Assembly (NCBI RefSeq): GCF_040869045.1
Contig: NW_027136906.1
Span: 434,001-498,000 of the forward strand
Direction: 5' to 3'
Length of the DNA stretch: 64,000 nt
DNA from: Eurosta solidaginis
Taxonomy: Eukaryota > Arthropoda > Insecta > Diptera > Tephritidae
The position numbers and the translations under genes were made by a program. Of this stretch, positions 1 to 11,958 are shown piece by piece. Position 1 is the first letter of the stretch; each line of letters starts with the position of its first letter. Below the pieces are notes generated by a model. That model had not been told where the DNA came from. It saw only the letters and a list, made by a program, of their open reading frames with translations, and did not search any database.

Positions 1-59
1 TTTCCTTAAATACCTACAAACAAAACCTATCCTAAATATTATTTTTTTAAATAGAAAAA

Positions 60-230
60 TCAAGCTGTTCAAAGTAAAAACACCGGCGTTCGCCGGTATG
101 TAATAGAGCCTACGCCGCCGCCGCCGATAAAGTGATCGGCGTAAACCGCTAAACGGTACAGAGTGCAGAGGACGGCCAGTCATAGGAGCAGATTGGCATG
201 CGCATTACATCATGTGGGGAGGGGGTGATA
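60..230. other. GC-rich block with a perfect hairpin
   Basis: A GC-rich island in AT-rich DNA just before the first family A element. Positions 82-88 and 91-97 form a perfect 7-bp stem (ACCGGCG/CGCCGGT) with a 2-base loop. It is followed by a CGCCGCCGCCG run and a CGCCGATCACTTTATCGGCG-like palindromic stretch read from the other strand. There is no coding potential. It is probably an interspersed repeat fragment; identity is not established. Confidence 0.4.
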
Positions 231-249
231 TTAACGGAATAGATGGGTT

Positions 250-3048
250 CTTTTTATACTCAGTTGAGCAGAGCTCACAGAGTATATTAAGTTTGATTGG
301 ATAACGGTTGGTTGTACATATATAAAGGAATCGAGATAGATATAGACTTCCATATATCAAAATAATCAGGATCGAAAAAAAATTTGATTGAGCCATGTCC
401 GTCCGTCCGTCCGTCCGTCCGTCCGTTAACACGATAACTTGAGTAAATTTTGAGGTATCTTGATGAAATTTGGTATGTGTGTTCCTGAGTACTCATCTCA
501 GATCGCTATTTAAAATGAACGATATCGGACTATAACCACGCCCACTTTTTCGATATCGAAAATTTCGAAAAACCGAAAAAGTAAGATAATTCATTACAAA
601 AGACAGCTAAAGCGACAAAACTTAGTAGATGAGTTGAACTTATGACGCAGAATAGAAAATTAGTAAAATTTTGGACAATGGGCGTGGCACCGCCCACTTT
701 TAAAAGAAGGTAATTTAAAAGTTTTGCAAGCTGTAATTTGGCAGTCGTTGAAGATATCATGATCAAATTTGGCAGCAACGTTACTCCTATTACTATATGT
801 AAGCTTAATAAAAATTAGCAAAATCCGAGAAGGACCACGCCCACTTTTAAAAAAAAAATTTTTTTAAAGTAAAATTTTAACAAAAAATTTAATATCTTTA
901 CAGTATATAAGTAAATTATGTCAATATTCAACTCCAGTAATGATATGGTGCAACAAAATACAAAAATAAAAGAAAATTTCAAAGTGGGCGTGGCTCCGCC
1001 CTTTTTCATTTAATTTGTCTAGGCTACTTTTAACGCCATAAGTTGAACAAAAATAAACCAATCCTTTTGAAATTTGGTAGGGGCATAGATTTTATGACGC
1101 TAACTGTTTTCTGTGAAAATGGGCGAAATCGATTTATGCCACGCCCAGTTTTTATACACAGTCTTCCGTCTGTCCTTCCGCATGGCCGTTAACACGATAA
1201 CTTGAGCAAAAATCGACATATCTTTAATGTACTTAGTTCACGTGCTTACTTGAAATCACTTTATCTTGGTGTGAAAAATGAACGAAATCCGACTATGACC
1301 ACGCCAACTTTTTCGATATCGAGAATTACGAAAAATGAAAAAATGCCATAATTCTATACCAAATGTTTTATTGACGGCTTATGACGCGGAATATAACTTT
1401 AGAAAAAACTTTATAAAATGGTTGTGACACCTACCATATTAAGTAGAAGAAAATGAAAAGTTCTGCAGGGCGAAATAAAAAGCCCTTAAAATCTTGGCAG
1501 GTATTACATATATAAATAAATTAGCTGTATCCAACAGATGATGTTCTGGGTCCACATTTTGGTCGATATCTGGAAAACGCCTTTACACCACTCCCTTTTA
1601 AAACTCTCATTAATACCTTTAATTTGATACCCATATCGTACAAACTCAATCTAGAGTCACCCCTGGTCCACCTTTATGGCGATATCTCGAAAAGGCGTCC
1701 ACCTATAGAACTAAGCCCCACGCCCTTTTAAAATACTCATTAACACCTTTCATTTGATACCCATATCGTAAAAACATATTCTAAAGTCACCCCTGGTCCA
1801 CCTTTATGGCGATATCTCGAAAAGGCGAACACCTATAGAATGAAGGCCCACTCCCTTTTAAAATACTCATTAACACCTTTCTTTAGATACATATTTTACA
1901 AACAAATTCTAGGGTCACCCCTGCTCCACCTTTATGGCGATATCTGGAAACGGCGTCCACATATGGAACTAAGGATTACTCCCTTTTAAAATACTCATAA
2001 ACACCTTTCATTTGATACCCATATCGTGCAAACGCGTTCTAGAGTCACCCCTGGTCCACCTTTATGGCGATATCTCGAAAAGGCGACCACCTATACAACA
2101 ACCACCACACCCTTTTAAAACCCTCATTAATACCTTTAATTTGATACCCATATCATACAAACATATTCTAGAGTCACCCTTGGTCCACCTTTATGGCGAT
2201 ATTTCGAAACGGCGTCCACCTATAGAACTAAGGCCCACTCCCTTTTAAAATACTCATTAACACCTTTCGTTTGATACCCATATTGTACAAACAAATTCTA
2301 GGGTCACCCCTGGTCCACCTTTATGGCGACATCTCGAAACCGCGTCCACCTATGGAACTAAGGATTACTCTCTTTTAAAATACTCATTAACACCTTTCAT
2401 TTGATACCCATATCGTGCAAACGCGTTCTAGAGTCACCCCTGGTCCACCTTTATGGCGATATCTCGAAAAGGCGACCACCTATAAAACAACCACCACTCC
2501 CTTTTAAAACCCTCATTAATACCTTTAATTTGATACCCATATCATACAAACATATTCTAGAGTCACCCTTGGTCCACCTTTATGGCGATATTTCGAAACG
2601 GCGTCCACCTATAGAACTAAGGCCCACTCCCTTTTAAAATACTCATTAACACCTTTCGTTTGATGCCCATATTGTACAAACAAATTCTAGGTCACCCCTG
2701 GTCCACCTTTGTGGCGATATCTCGAAACGGCGTCCACCTATGGAACTAGGGATTACTCCCTTTTAAAATACTCATTAGCACCTTTCATTTGATACCCATA
2801 TCGTACAAACGCATTCTAGAGTCAACCCTGATCCACCTTTATTGCTATATCCCTAAATGGCGTCCACCTATAGAACTATGGCCCACTCCCTCATAAAATA
2901 CTCTTTAATGCCTTTCATTTGATACACATTCCAGGGTTTCCCTCGGTTCATTTTCCTACATGGTTATTTTCCCTTATGTTGTCACCATAGCTCTCAACTG
3001 AGCATGTAATGTTCGGTTACACCCGAACTTAACCTTCCTTACTTGTTT
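250..3048 (+). mobile_element. Family A element, copy A1 (Helentron-associated/DINE-1-like)
   Basis: Begins with TTTTTATACTCAGTTGAG and ends with CTTCCTTACTTGTTT. The motif ACTCAGTTGAG near the 5' end (258-268) recurs inverted as CTCAACTGAG near the 3' end (about 2993-3003). This is followed by a stem-loop at 3011-3028 (GTTCGG/CCGAAC) a few tens of bases before the end. A (TCCG)n tetranucleotide lies at 403-427, and several CCACGCCCAC blocks and a tandem array fill the interior. Subterminal inverted repeats, a tetranucleotide core, tandem repeats and a 3' stem-loop are the known layout of non-autonomous Helentrons. Assignment is by architecture only. No protein is encoded. Confidence 0.6.
1545..2935 (+). 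repeat. About 130-bp tandem array inside A1
   Basis: About ten monomers of roughly 130 bp, recognised by recurring CACCTTTCATTTGATACCC, GTCACCCCTGGTCCACC and GGCGATATCTCGAAA. Monomers with matching variants recur every 389 bases (for example about 2012 and 2401), so a three-monomer higher-order unit has been duplicated. The short open frames across the array are by-products of the repeat. Confidence 0.9.
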
Positions 3049-4020
3049 GTTATATAGCAGTGCCTAAATGAAGAAAAAAATGTTGTTTCTAAGTATTACT
3101 CACCTGCACTTCCAAAACTCGTTCACACATTCTCTTTTTAAGTATAACATGTTTGCATTTGAAATTTTATTTGTTTCAAGAAAATTTCAGTATTTTTCGT
3201 ACAACTTGTTACTGATATTAATTACATCTAAATATTTTTACATAAACTAGGCTTACAACTAATAAAATTTATTTAATTTGTTCTTATAATTAAAGTTAGA
3301 TTTTATACTTATTTCTTGTTCACTTTTATAAGACAAATTTATTTATGTTTTTTTTGGTATGTTGTTAGTTTTATATTATATACATATTTTGGGAGTTTTA
3401 GCAAATATTTACATATCTACAATGCATACATTTATGTACAGTGACCATATTTGGCAAAAATGTGTATGCCTATTAATAAATACTTTGTGTTAATTTCTAA
3501 GTCAACGCTACCATTCTAGAGTACGCGAAATATGCTGCATTTATGCCATTACATTTTAGAATCATTCGCAAGTGTTCTGTTTTTTTTTTTTTTTTTAATC
3601 CTGGTTCCGCCGTCCTCATTCTTTGTTCACCAAGCTATTGGCGATAGTTCAAAAAACTGATTAAATAATTTTAGAATATAGTTAAGAGAAATGGGAAATT
3701 CAGTTTCAATGTGTTCACTCTGATAAATTAAGCATAAGAGACGAGCGAAGTAAAGACATCTGTGCACAAATTTACCTAGCGGAAGTAACTTGCTTTTGTT
3801 CGTTCTTCTCTTTGTCGAACTATAAAAACAGGAAAGAGTGATTCAACTGAGCGCTGATAGACTAGTTTAACAAAAAAAAGTGTGAACCCTTATATGTTTT
3901 ATGCCAATTCTTTCAATATTGTTAAGTATTAGTTCCAGAAAAAAGGGCCTTTTTCTAAATGATCGACCCTTGGCAATTGTTTTTAAACAATTTTAGTCTA
4001 AGGAAAATTTATTTGTCTAC
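3049..4020. other. AT-rich sequence, no recognisable feature
   Basis: AT-rich DNA with a poly-T run near 3580-3596. No conserved protein similarity, inverted repeat or RNA gene could be seen on either strand. Confidence 0.5.
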
Positions 4021-4330
4021 ACTCAGAAAAAACACTTACCTAAAATGACAAAACATTTCCTAAAAAAATCTTTGTTAAATTGTGGAAAACTTGAATGTAA
4101 TGAGAATGAATATCTTATTGTTGTTTACAAATCGATTTGAGTGAAAAATTTTTATTCAATTTTTTCCATCACACTCAGAAAAAAACCTATCTCTCTAACA
4201 AAGAATAATTTCTTTATTTTGAAAACCATCAAAATCACAAAATATCTTTCGATTGAGTAAAATCTAACTTGAAAAAAGTAATTATGATGTTCATTTTGAT
4301 ACCAGCAATTTATTTCTTACTCTAGGTTTG
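4018..4330. repeat. Degenerate pair of CACTCAGAAAAAA repeats
   Basis: The motif ACTCAGAAAAAA occurs at about 4021 and 4173 as the start of two loosely similar AT-rich segments. This probably represents a decayed interspersed repeat; no termini can be defined. Confidence 0.3.
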
Positions 4331-4839
4331 AAGCCACTGCTCCAACTTATATTCGCAACGTTTTTTTGTACAGATATACAACTTTTTCTATTTACCTACA
4401 TAACACAAAAATATTAAGCTTTGCTCACATGGAACGTTCTGTTTTGTTATCTACATATAGAGTCTCTAATCCTTAGCTCATGCTCTGTTTTCCAAATTAA
4501 GCCTCGATATAGTCCCGTAGTGTAATAATAAAAGGCGACAGATATAAGCTTTTTCTCGCCTTAACATCGCCATATTGAACGCCCTTCATTAAGAATTAAG
4601 AATACTGTCACTTTACAAAAGAAATGTTTTATTCAGAGTAAAAACTGTACGCTAAACTATCCAAATTATTATTGTTAAAATTTAAAATACACTGATAATA
4701 ATTGTTTAAAAATATGGTTTTTTCAGCTATTTTGTACGTCTTGCAGCGATCGGGGAATGGATATATGGAGAGTTTTTATATTTAACTTGTTGCAGGATGG
4801 GGTCATATTTCAGGCACCGGGCAATCTTATTAAACCTTA

Positions 4840-5064
4840 TGCATTTAATAAACTGTCGTAGTGAATGCGCATCTCGTTTTTCATCGGGAGGGGAGCAGAA
4901 GGATAAGAAATTATTGCTTTCTCGAGGTCATGGCCAGAGAGACAGTGTTTGGTAGTGAAATCTCCAACCACAAATCTGAAATCAAACAAATTTTGACATA
5001 GGCACTCCGATAAATATTGCTTGCTACGTCCATCGCATCTCTTAAATGGCAATGGTTTCAGCAT
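4840..5064 (-). pseudogene. Non-LTR retrotransposon RNase H-to-tail fragment (decayed)
   Basis: On the minus strand this stretch reads a segment in which FRFVVGDFTTKHCL and SGHDLEKA resemble the region after RNase H in jockey/LOA-type elements (usually LR-VVG-LTGHC-L--H---L). The following cysteine cluster is lost. There is no intact frame around it, and the sequence from 4330 to 4840 and beyond 5064 shows nothing further. The match is to a short conserved pattern only, so confidence is low. Confidence 0.3.
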
Positions 5065-5249
5065 TTGCCATCACGAAGACATTTATCCGCTTGTCAGAGT
5101 TACCATTTCCGTTTTTTGGCCTTATATTTCAGGTACACCACCTCTAATAATAGGCTTTAAAACTCACGACGTGACGACCGTGGTTTATTTAGTTTCGTTT
5201 AAATGTATTTTGTGTGAGGGGCCTAAAGCGCAGTGCAGGGAATAGCGTT

Positions 5250-7020
5250 ACACTTTTGTATGATGAGTCGCCTGACCTACGACAGCCCACCGCACGAATT
5301 TCATTGTCGATGATAATTCTTTCCCTCTTTCATAAATATTCCAAACTCGTGTAATTTTTGGCCGGCATAACATTATCCGACTACAGAAAAATTACTTAGG
5401 ATAAAAACCTAAGATGTGCTAAAAGAAGAGCACTATACGTATATGCTCGGTAAAACAACGCTGGGAAATCGTAGCAGCTGACTTGATATTTTCATTTGTG
5501 CTTACAGGTGACCGATGGTTTTGTTATCCGCAAAAGGAGTCTGGTATCTAATAAATTTCTGCGGTTGGCTTAATTCAGGCACGAAAGCAGAAAATTTGTT
5601 TTTTTTTTCTGTCAAAATAGGGATCTAAACAAAGTATCGTCATACCCTTTTGCGGACTTTGAGCGTATAAACGAAACGTGGATATTTAGATGGGTGAGTC
5701 ACCAGTAGATCTTCCCAAAGACGAAGCAATTCCGATTTACAGGACAGCGGCATTGATTCCGTAAAATAAACAGCCCAATACCATTCTAAGTACCACATAA
5801 AACTACATCTGACTGCTAGGTTCATGTCATAATAAAAAATTTTGAATCAATTCCGATAACGAACATTGAAGATGACACAACGCCGGAACCGGTTTGTCTT
5901 CAAACCAAATTTGACAATAGATAACGGAAACTTGTTCAAATATACATTGGAATCAAGACAAGGCTTAGGTCCAATAAACGAATGGTGCCATAGGATGGTA
6001 GATATACATAAATATACTCATTCCACCTACAGAGAAAGTTTACATAGTACTTAGACTAGGTGACCTGATAGTTCGATGAGTCTTAGTATATGAGATTTAC
6101 TTCTGAATAAATGCCGATTTCTCATTCACGATACATCACGGATACAACAAATTCATGTCGTTATTTTTCTCATAAAATTGCACTTAAATCATGTAACTGG
6201 CCCTGCTTTCTATATTTTATCACGTTGAAAAAGTATGCAAATAAACACTATTTTACTTAGGGACCTTTTTTGTGCCTCAATTCCAGTGTACTTCCAAAAT
6301 ACAACCTGGAAAAAAGGGTATTTAATTTGACAGCTGTCAAGGCATCATCTTTCTCCTATTTAAATGTTATGATAAATACAAAGAAATCAAATTGAGGAAA
6401 AAATTAAAAGATGTGTACAAAAAAGTGCAAGAAAAATTAAAACATGGGTTAGTTAGCAATAATATTGTAATTCTAAAGAAAAATTTTCTGATCTGTTGCT
6501 ATCACACAAAAGACGAATAAATTAAGTTCGCGAACAAAGCGGTGAATTTTGTAGTTGTTTATGTGCATGATTTTATTGTGAGTTATCTTTTATTCATAAG
6601 TTTCGCTCTAAAATGGAATGAATAGAATTTAGCATATTTCGTCACTTAACTGCAGGCTGAGTGATGAATGGTGGCGTGAATTGCGAACACGTCATTTCTG
6701 GAGCGTTCTTACTTAATTTTTTTTGCATTTCATATAATCTAGTATTGTACATTGCCGGCAGGGCTTCAAATATAAATGTCAATTTTATGTAGTAGTATGT
6801 GTTTACATGGATAACACTTGAGCTTAAATCAGCACAAAAAACTACGTCAAATGAAAGCCACAGTTCCGTAACAAAAAAAAAAAAAAAATACATACAAATA
6901 TCTTGTATATTATTTCTAATTGTTATTTTTATATGCAGGTCCATTTTTCGCTCTTATTTGGAGTCCAAATTTATAAATAAAGTTTTGATTGTAATGATGG
7001 ATATTCCTGCTACATATTAG
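5250..7020. other. No gene recognised
   Basis: AT-rich DNA with only short open frames lacking domain signatures. A poly-A run lies near 6872-6888. No inverted repeat ends or RNA genes were recognised. Confidence 0.45.
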
Positions 7021-7319
7021 CAAGCTTTGGGCATTATTGGTCGTAGTGCTTTTGTTTAGCTATATTTAATTAATATAATTTGTTACAAATAAACGATTGT
7101 GAGCACACAAAGAAATCTATTTTTACTATGGCACTATTGTGAATATTTGATTAGAACTAACACTGCTTTACCGGCAGTTGCTAACATTCGCCAGATGGCA
7201 GCGCAAGCGCATGTAAGTTTTTATTGATAGATGATTGATTGATAGAACAACTGATTTCTGTTGATATTTGATATGACACTTTTATATTTGTTGCGCAAGA
7301 TGCGCACGGGTCCGGCTAG
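7021..7319 (+). mobile_element. Probable non-autonomous Helitron 3' end
   Basis: Ends with a short hairpin, TGCGCA (7292-7297) - AGA - TGCGCA (7301-7306), then CGGGTCCGG and CTAG at 7316-7319 followed by T. A GC-rich hairpin 10-12 bases before CTRR with insertion before T is the Helitron 3' signature. The 5' end cannot be located, so the left boundary is nominal. Confidence 0.45.
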
Positions 7320-7361
7320 TAAAACTTAATTCTAAATATTTAGATCTAGTTTTTTTCAGGC

Positions 7362-7425
7362 CTTGATCACAGGATTTTCGGCGTGGTAAGCGTAGCTCGC
7401 TGCCATCACATAACGTAGGCTGACT
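7362..7425 (-). repeat. tRNA-like SINE head fragment
   Basis: The segment from GATCACAGGATTTTCGG to CGCTGCCATCACAT resembles the inverted tRNA-derived head of the SINEs at 13069-13426 and 54003-54282. Only about 60 bases remain. Confidence 0.35.
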
Positions 7426-7714
7426 AGCGCTGGTGTGTTAATTTACAATTATTAATGTCACCCTTAAAATTCCATTGGAAACTAGTTGCTTCTTTGCAAT
7501 CGAGCTAGAAAAAAATCTTCAACTCAGTAATCATTTTATCTACAGGGAACCATACAGATGGTGGAAGGAGACCAGCTAATTGGTATGTTTTGGCTGCTTT
7601 GACATTTTTACTTCTGGCGCAGTACCTTTTGGATACAAATCCAAAGAATTTCAAAAGAATTCGTGTGTTTGTCTGCATGTATGTCACCCTGCCGTCACGC
7701 TGTTACTTTGTTTT

Positions 7715-8039
7715 GTTTTTTTTTTTCGTTTATCTACACATTCGTATGTACATTTCATTTGCTCGTTCACAATAGGGCTCTTTTTTCTTCGATTGTTCCT
7801 TAAGCGATTTCATCTCAAACCGGGTAGCCAACCCAATGATCTTATGGTTCTGTTGGGCGATCTACTGAAGAGATCCCTTGATTGCTATTCATTCAGCTCC
7901 GAATTGACACTAAACTGTCGCCGATTTTTTTTTTTTCGTTTATCTACACATTCGTATGTACATTTCATTCGCTCGTTCACAATAGGGCTCTTTTTTCTTC
8001 GATTGTTCCTTAAGCGATTTCATCTCAAACCGGGTAGCC
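7715..8039 (+). repeat. Direct duplication of about 115 bp
   Basis: Positions 7715-7829 and 7925-8039 are almost identical (one T/C difference seen in the overlap). They run from a poly-T stretch through CGTTTATCTACACATTCG to CAAACCGGGTAGCC, spaced 210 bases apart. The near identity implies a recent duplication. A 25-base poly-C tract follows the second copy at 8059-8083. No function is recognised. Confidence 0.8.
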
Positions 8040-8083
8040 GGGGTCCCCAATACCAACACCCCCCCCCCCCCCCCCCCCCCCCC

Positions 8084-8468
8084 ACGAAGAACCGCGCCTG
8101 ATGTCAATGAGACAGTATAACCCAAAGCAGATGCCTTATATAAAATGTAACGAAAAGTATAAAATGGTTGGCTTAAGATTTCAATATTTTTCATTCCATT
8201 TGAAATGTCTTGATCATAAAAATTTCAAAATGAAAACAACTTCATTAAGTCAATTGAAACTATAGGCATTTGAAATCAATTGAATCTATGGCCATTTGAA
8301 ATGGTTAGAAAGCCAAATTCCAAATAGCCACAATGTCAACGATACTAAAATGATTCCCATTCTGTTTTTCAACGTACATCAAAGTCGAGTGATATTTGCT
8401 CAAGTGGCCATAAGGGCAATTATTTTGTTTTGCATCTCCACGTACTAAAATGTTAACAACTGCTTACA
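8084..8468. other. No gene recognised
   Basis: Short low-complexity stretch with repeated CATTTGAAAT/TCAATTGAA words. Nothing coding was seen. Confidence 0.5.
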
Positions 8469-9375
8469 TTTTTATACTCAGCTGAGCAGAGCTCACAGAG
8501 CATATTAATTTTGTTCGCATAATGGTACCCCGTAACGGCATAAACTAATCGAGATAGATATAGACTTCTATATATCAAAATGATCTGGATCATTTAGACA
8601 TGTCCGTCCGTCCGTCTGTCCGTAAACACGATAACTCAATTAAATTTTGAGAAATCCTAATGAAATTTGGTATGAAAGTCCCTGCGCACTCATCTCAGAT
8701 CGCTATTTAAAATGAACGAAATCGGACTATAACCACGCCCAATTTTCGGTATCGGAAATTTCGAACAACAGAAAAAGTGCGATATTTAATTACCAAAGAC
8801 GGATAAAGCGATGAAAGTTGGTAGGTGGGTTGATATTATGACGCAGAATGGAAAATAAGTAAAATTTTGGACAATGGTTGTGGCACCGCCCACTTTTAAA
8901 AGAAGGAAATTTAACCCGTCAATTCCCAGTGTCACCTGTAGGTGACAGATTTTTAAAAAATGTTTTCGACTAGCTGGCAATTCGGTTTGTGATCCTAATA
9001 TCATTGAAATGTAGAAGGTGTTTTGTAGTTTCTAACAAAAATTTATGTCAACACTAGCTATGCATTATCTGTCAAAACCTTTAACTTGTTTCGCGCGAAC
9101 TTGGAGTTTTCTTGCTTTTTGTGATTTGTTACGATATAAGTTGATATAAAAATACCCAAACCATAAGTATTGATTTGTTTCTAATTGCATGTGATAAATA
9201 AATTAATAAGGTATATTATACATGCATTATGGTATAAAAATAATGCATACTATGTTTATTACATAGCTCAAAATATGTGGTGTCACCTGGGGGTGACACT
9301 GGGCATTGTATGACCATTTTTATTGTTTATTGTACTTGTGAAAGTGAGATTTAAGTGCTTGTTTTCGTCTCGTAG

Positions 9376-10125
9376 ATTGACCTTGGATGAAATTATCGAA
9401 GAGTTGAATGCCGAAGAAGACCCAGATGATATTATTATATTTCCCCTGATGATGTCAATTTGACAGATGAAGACAGTGGTGATGAAAACGATGCTGATAT
9501 TCTCCATCTTCCTAGTAGCATACTTCGGTCTCAAGTAGAAATATAAAATATAAATCGTGTATCTGGAAAAAACTACCAGGAGGAAGAGGGAGAAGAAGAC
9601 GACTTTCCGGCACCGAAAAAGAAGAAAAAAGAAATCAGGGTAAAAAACTGGCAGACCACCACTTCTTTTACTTCGTACGGCAAAGGAGACTGTCAAGAAG
9701 AATTTTTTATAAACTTTCAGCAAAATGCGACTGCTGTTGAGTGTTTCGAATTGCTGTATAGTGATGAAGTCATAAAACTCATTACAGATATGAGCAATAT
9801 GTATGATTTACAGAGAAATCACACTCCCAATGTAAAATCCGAAGACGTAAGAGTATACATTGCAATATTGCTACTTACCGGATGCGACCAAAATATTTGA
9901 GAATGTTCTGGGAAGTGAGTAGTGACACCAACAATACGCTGGTATCTGCAAGCATGCAGCGAAATAGATTTTTCGAGATTCAGCAATATCTTCATCTTTG
10001 TAACAGTACGTCTTTACCGTCCAACAATAAATATGCGAAAGTTCGCGAGTATTTCACGGAAATTTCTGTAGGAATTTTGAAAAAGCGGGTACATCACATA
10101 TTTTCATTGATGAAACTATAGTACG
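9376..10125 (+). pseudogene. piggyBac transposase remnant (N-terminal part)
   Basis: Frames read in sequence give an acidic N-terminus (DEIIEELNAEED, LTDEDSGDENDAD), a Lys-rich linker and a segment ending SEDVRVYIAILLL. From 9882 follows YLRMFWEVSSDTNN and RNRFFEIQQYLHL, typical of the DDE_Tnp_1_7 (piggyBac) family before the catalytic core. At least two frame changes and stops separate the pieces. The reading ends just at the expected first catalytic Asp region (HHIFI), and the rest of the DDD core is absent. A short QRRCGHC motif at about 10178 may be a remnant of the C-terminal Cys-rich domain, which would fit an internal deletion. It cannot make active transposase. Confidence 0.8.
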
Positions 10126-10205
10126 AGTGACGTAAAGTCTGCCGGTGAAGCCGAAGAACACAAAGAAATAGACTGTTCCCAGCGACGATGCGGACATTGT
10201 CATTA

Positions 10206-10520
10206 GCTATACAGCGGTGGCTATACAGCGGTGGCTAAATGGTTAGCGCAGCATGCCTAAAGCGTACTGATGATGAAGGCTTAGCACCCTTCGAAATGGA
10301 TCTATCTGCGCAGCTATGGCAGGTTGTCTGAAAAATTTTCTACTTACTATTCCAAAAACAAAATACAATTTTTCAAATTTAGAAAAATTAAAAAATAACA
10401 ATAATTATCATTAGACAAAAATTATTGTTCTGGCCTTGAGCTCGATTCGAACCTTGAATGATTTATCAATAGGCCGATAAAAACAAAAACAATTGTTAAA
10501 AAAGAACAATGTTTTCCTTC
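10206..10520 (+). mobile_element. SINE-like element with a tRNA-like head, inside the piggyBac
   Basis: Starts with CAGCGGTGGCTAAATGGTTAGCG, which resembles a tRNA 5' half with an A box (TGGCTAAATGG). It ends in GGCCTTGAGCTCGATTCGAACC, which read on the other strand is GGTTCGAATCGAGCTC, a B-box-like motif. Related copies lie at 25290-25390 and 25505-26040. The opposed tRNA-like parts are unusual for a SINE; it could also be a composite. Confidence 0.45.
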
Positions 10521-10799
10521 AATAGATATAAAAGAAATATATGTTCAAATATATTACACAATTCCCAGTGTCACCTGTAGGTGACCTCCCCTTTAAAAAA
10601 GGGGAGGTTAGCTATACAAATTTTATGTTTTTCTTTTGAGGTATACTATCTATAACTATTTCATTCAGTTATATAAATTGTTTTATTTTTCGCAAACATA
10701 GCTATGGGAATTGACGGGTTAAAAGTTTTGCAAGCTGTAATTTGGCAGCTGACTATGTAGGGTTCGGTTACACCCGAACGTAGCCTTCCTTACTTGTTT

Positions 10800-11958
10800 T
10801 TTGAATTTTGAAAATTTTTTGTTTGTTTTTTATCCAAAAATACGTCGAAATCCAAAAAACAAATTAAAAAATCCGACCTAACATGCATGCATGTGAGGAG
10901 AGCCCATCCAGCTTTACCTTTATTTTAGAAAAGTATCATCTCATATTTGAGTGCGGATATTTTTACATCCTCTCGGCCCTTAGCATTAGACGAAGAAAGA
11001 AACACGATACTTGGTGAACCTCGTTTGGTTTGGAATTATTTCGGTGCTGAGGTGGTTGTTGTATTAATGATAAAGACACTGCCCGAAGGTTTTGGGAAGT
11101 GTTATCGATGTTGATGGTCCTTTGCCGGATATAGATCCGGTACGTTCCGGTAACAAAGCACCATTAACGTACTAGCCCCATCATTTCGGGAACGATTAAT
11201 ATGATCACATTAAACCTTCTGGCCACACCCCCCCTCCCCCTCCCCACCCCCTAGTTGCAAGAGTAACTTGGTGTCGCCAGAGCCTCGCCTTCTAAATATG
11301 TGTATGATACATTCATATTTGTAACAGGATTCCCAGGTGAAGTTGACCATTGGGTTGCAGAAGCTTGGAAGCTAAAAAGCTTTGTACTGCATTTATCAAC
11401 CCTTTGAATCCCCTTCGGTGCTGATAGTGTTGCTTAGCGTCATTCAGCAAAGCCTATATAAAGCCTTTTATAGGGATCCTCAAATTTAATGACCATATCC
11501 ACCGTATTATCGAACTCCAGATCCGCAACTCCAAGCAATGCTGATATGCCCTGAATAACAGAAGTGTTTATAAAAAAATGTGTTTATTTGTACATATATA
11601 TATCAATATTTTATATCTCTTATTACTTTTTTTAGTATCTATATAACAATATAACATAATCATATCAACTTTCAATTTACTTGTCATTAAAATTTTTTTA
11701 CACAAGAAAATTTACACGTTTTGCTATTCAGTTCAAGTAGTAATAATTTTATGATAAATATGAAAAAAAGTAAAGAAAAGATAAATTGACTTAATCTACA
11801 ACAATTTATACTAATCAATGACGACGGCTGAGTAATTTCTCTGTTATACACTAAGTTCATGATGCTGATGATTTTGGTGGTGCTGCTGCTACTGCTTTTT
11901 TAACTGCTGCAGCATCTTTCCATCATATCGTATTTATTTAATATGCCAAAGCTAATTG
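10800..11958. other. Decayed interspersed repeats; 3' flank of the beat gene
   Basis: No coding feature. The segment from about 11090 to 11470 (CCGGATATAGATCCGGTACG, a C-rich run, then GGTGTCGCCAGAGCCTCGCC) looks like a common dipteran interspersed repeat, from memory only. Nearer the beat stop codon, TTTATT at 11933-11938 is a possible minus-strand polyadenylation signal (AATAAA); this is weak evidence by itself. Confidence 0.35.

Larger units (their letters stand above)
8915..10718 (+). mobile_element. Internally deleted piggyBac-like element with TTAA target duplication
   Basis: The ends are CCCGTCAATTCCCA (left) and TGGGAATTGACGGG (right), a perfect 14-bp inverted repeat. They are flanked by TTAA at 8911-8914 and 10719-10722. 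The target is the TTAA inside a family A repeat whose uninterrupted version occurs elsewhere in the window. A near-palindrome GTCACCTGTAGGTGAC lies next to the left end and recurs at about 10570, and a similar GTGTCACC/GGTGACAC palindrome lies at 9280-9299. These are plausible transposase binding sites. Length is 1804 bp, shorter than a full piggyBac; the interior is deleted and holds a SINE-like insertion. Confidence 0.9.
8469..10799 (+). mobile_element. Family A element, copy A2 (short form, interrupted)
   Basis: Starts TTTTTATACTCAGCTGAG and ends with the family A 3' stem-loop (GTTCGGTTACACCCGAAC) and CTTCCTTACTTGTTTT. The interior jumps from AATTTGGCAG directly to the 3' terminal block, so the tandem array is absent. 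The copy is interrupted at its internal TTAA by the piggyBac element at 8915-10718. Removing the insert restores the family sequence GGAAATTTAAAAGTTTTGC. Confidence 0.75.

Noticed and set aside
7580..8101. 173-codon plus-strand frame
   Set aside because: It runs through poly-T, a duplicated segment and a poly-C tract (encoding poly-Pro); no conserved domain.
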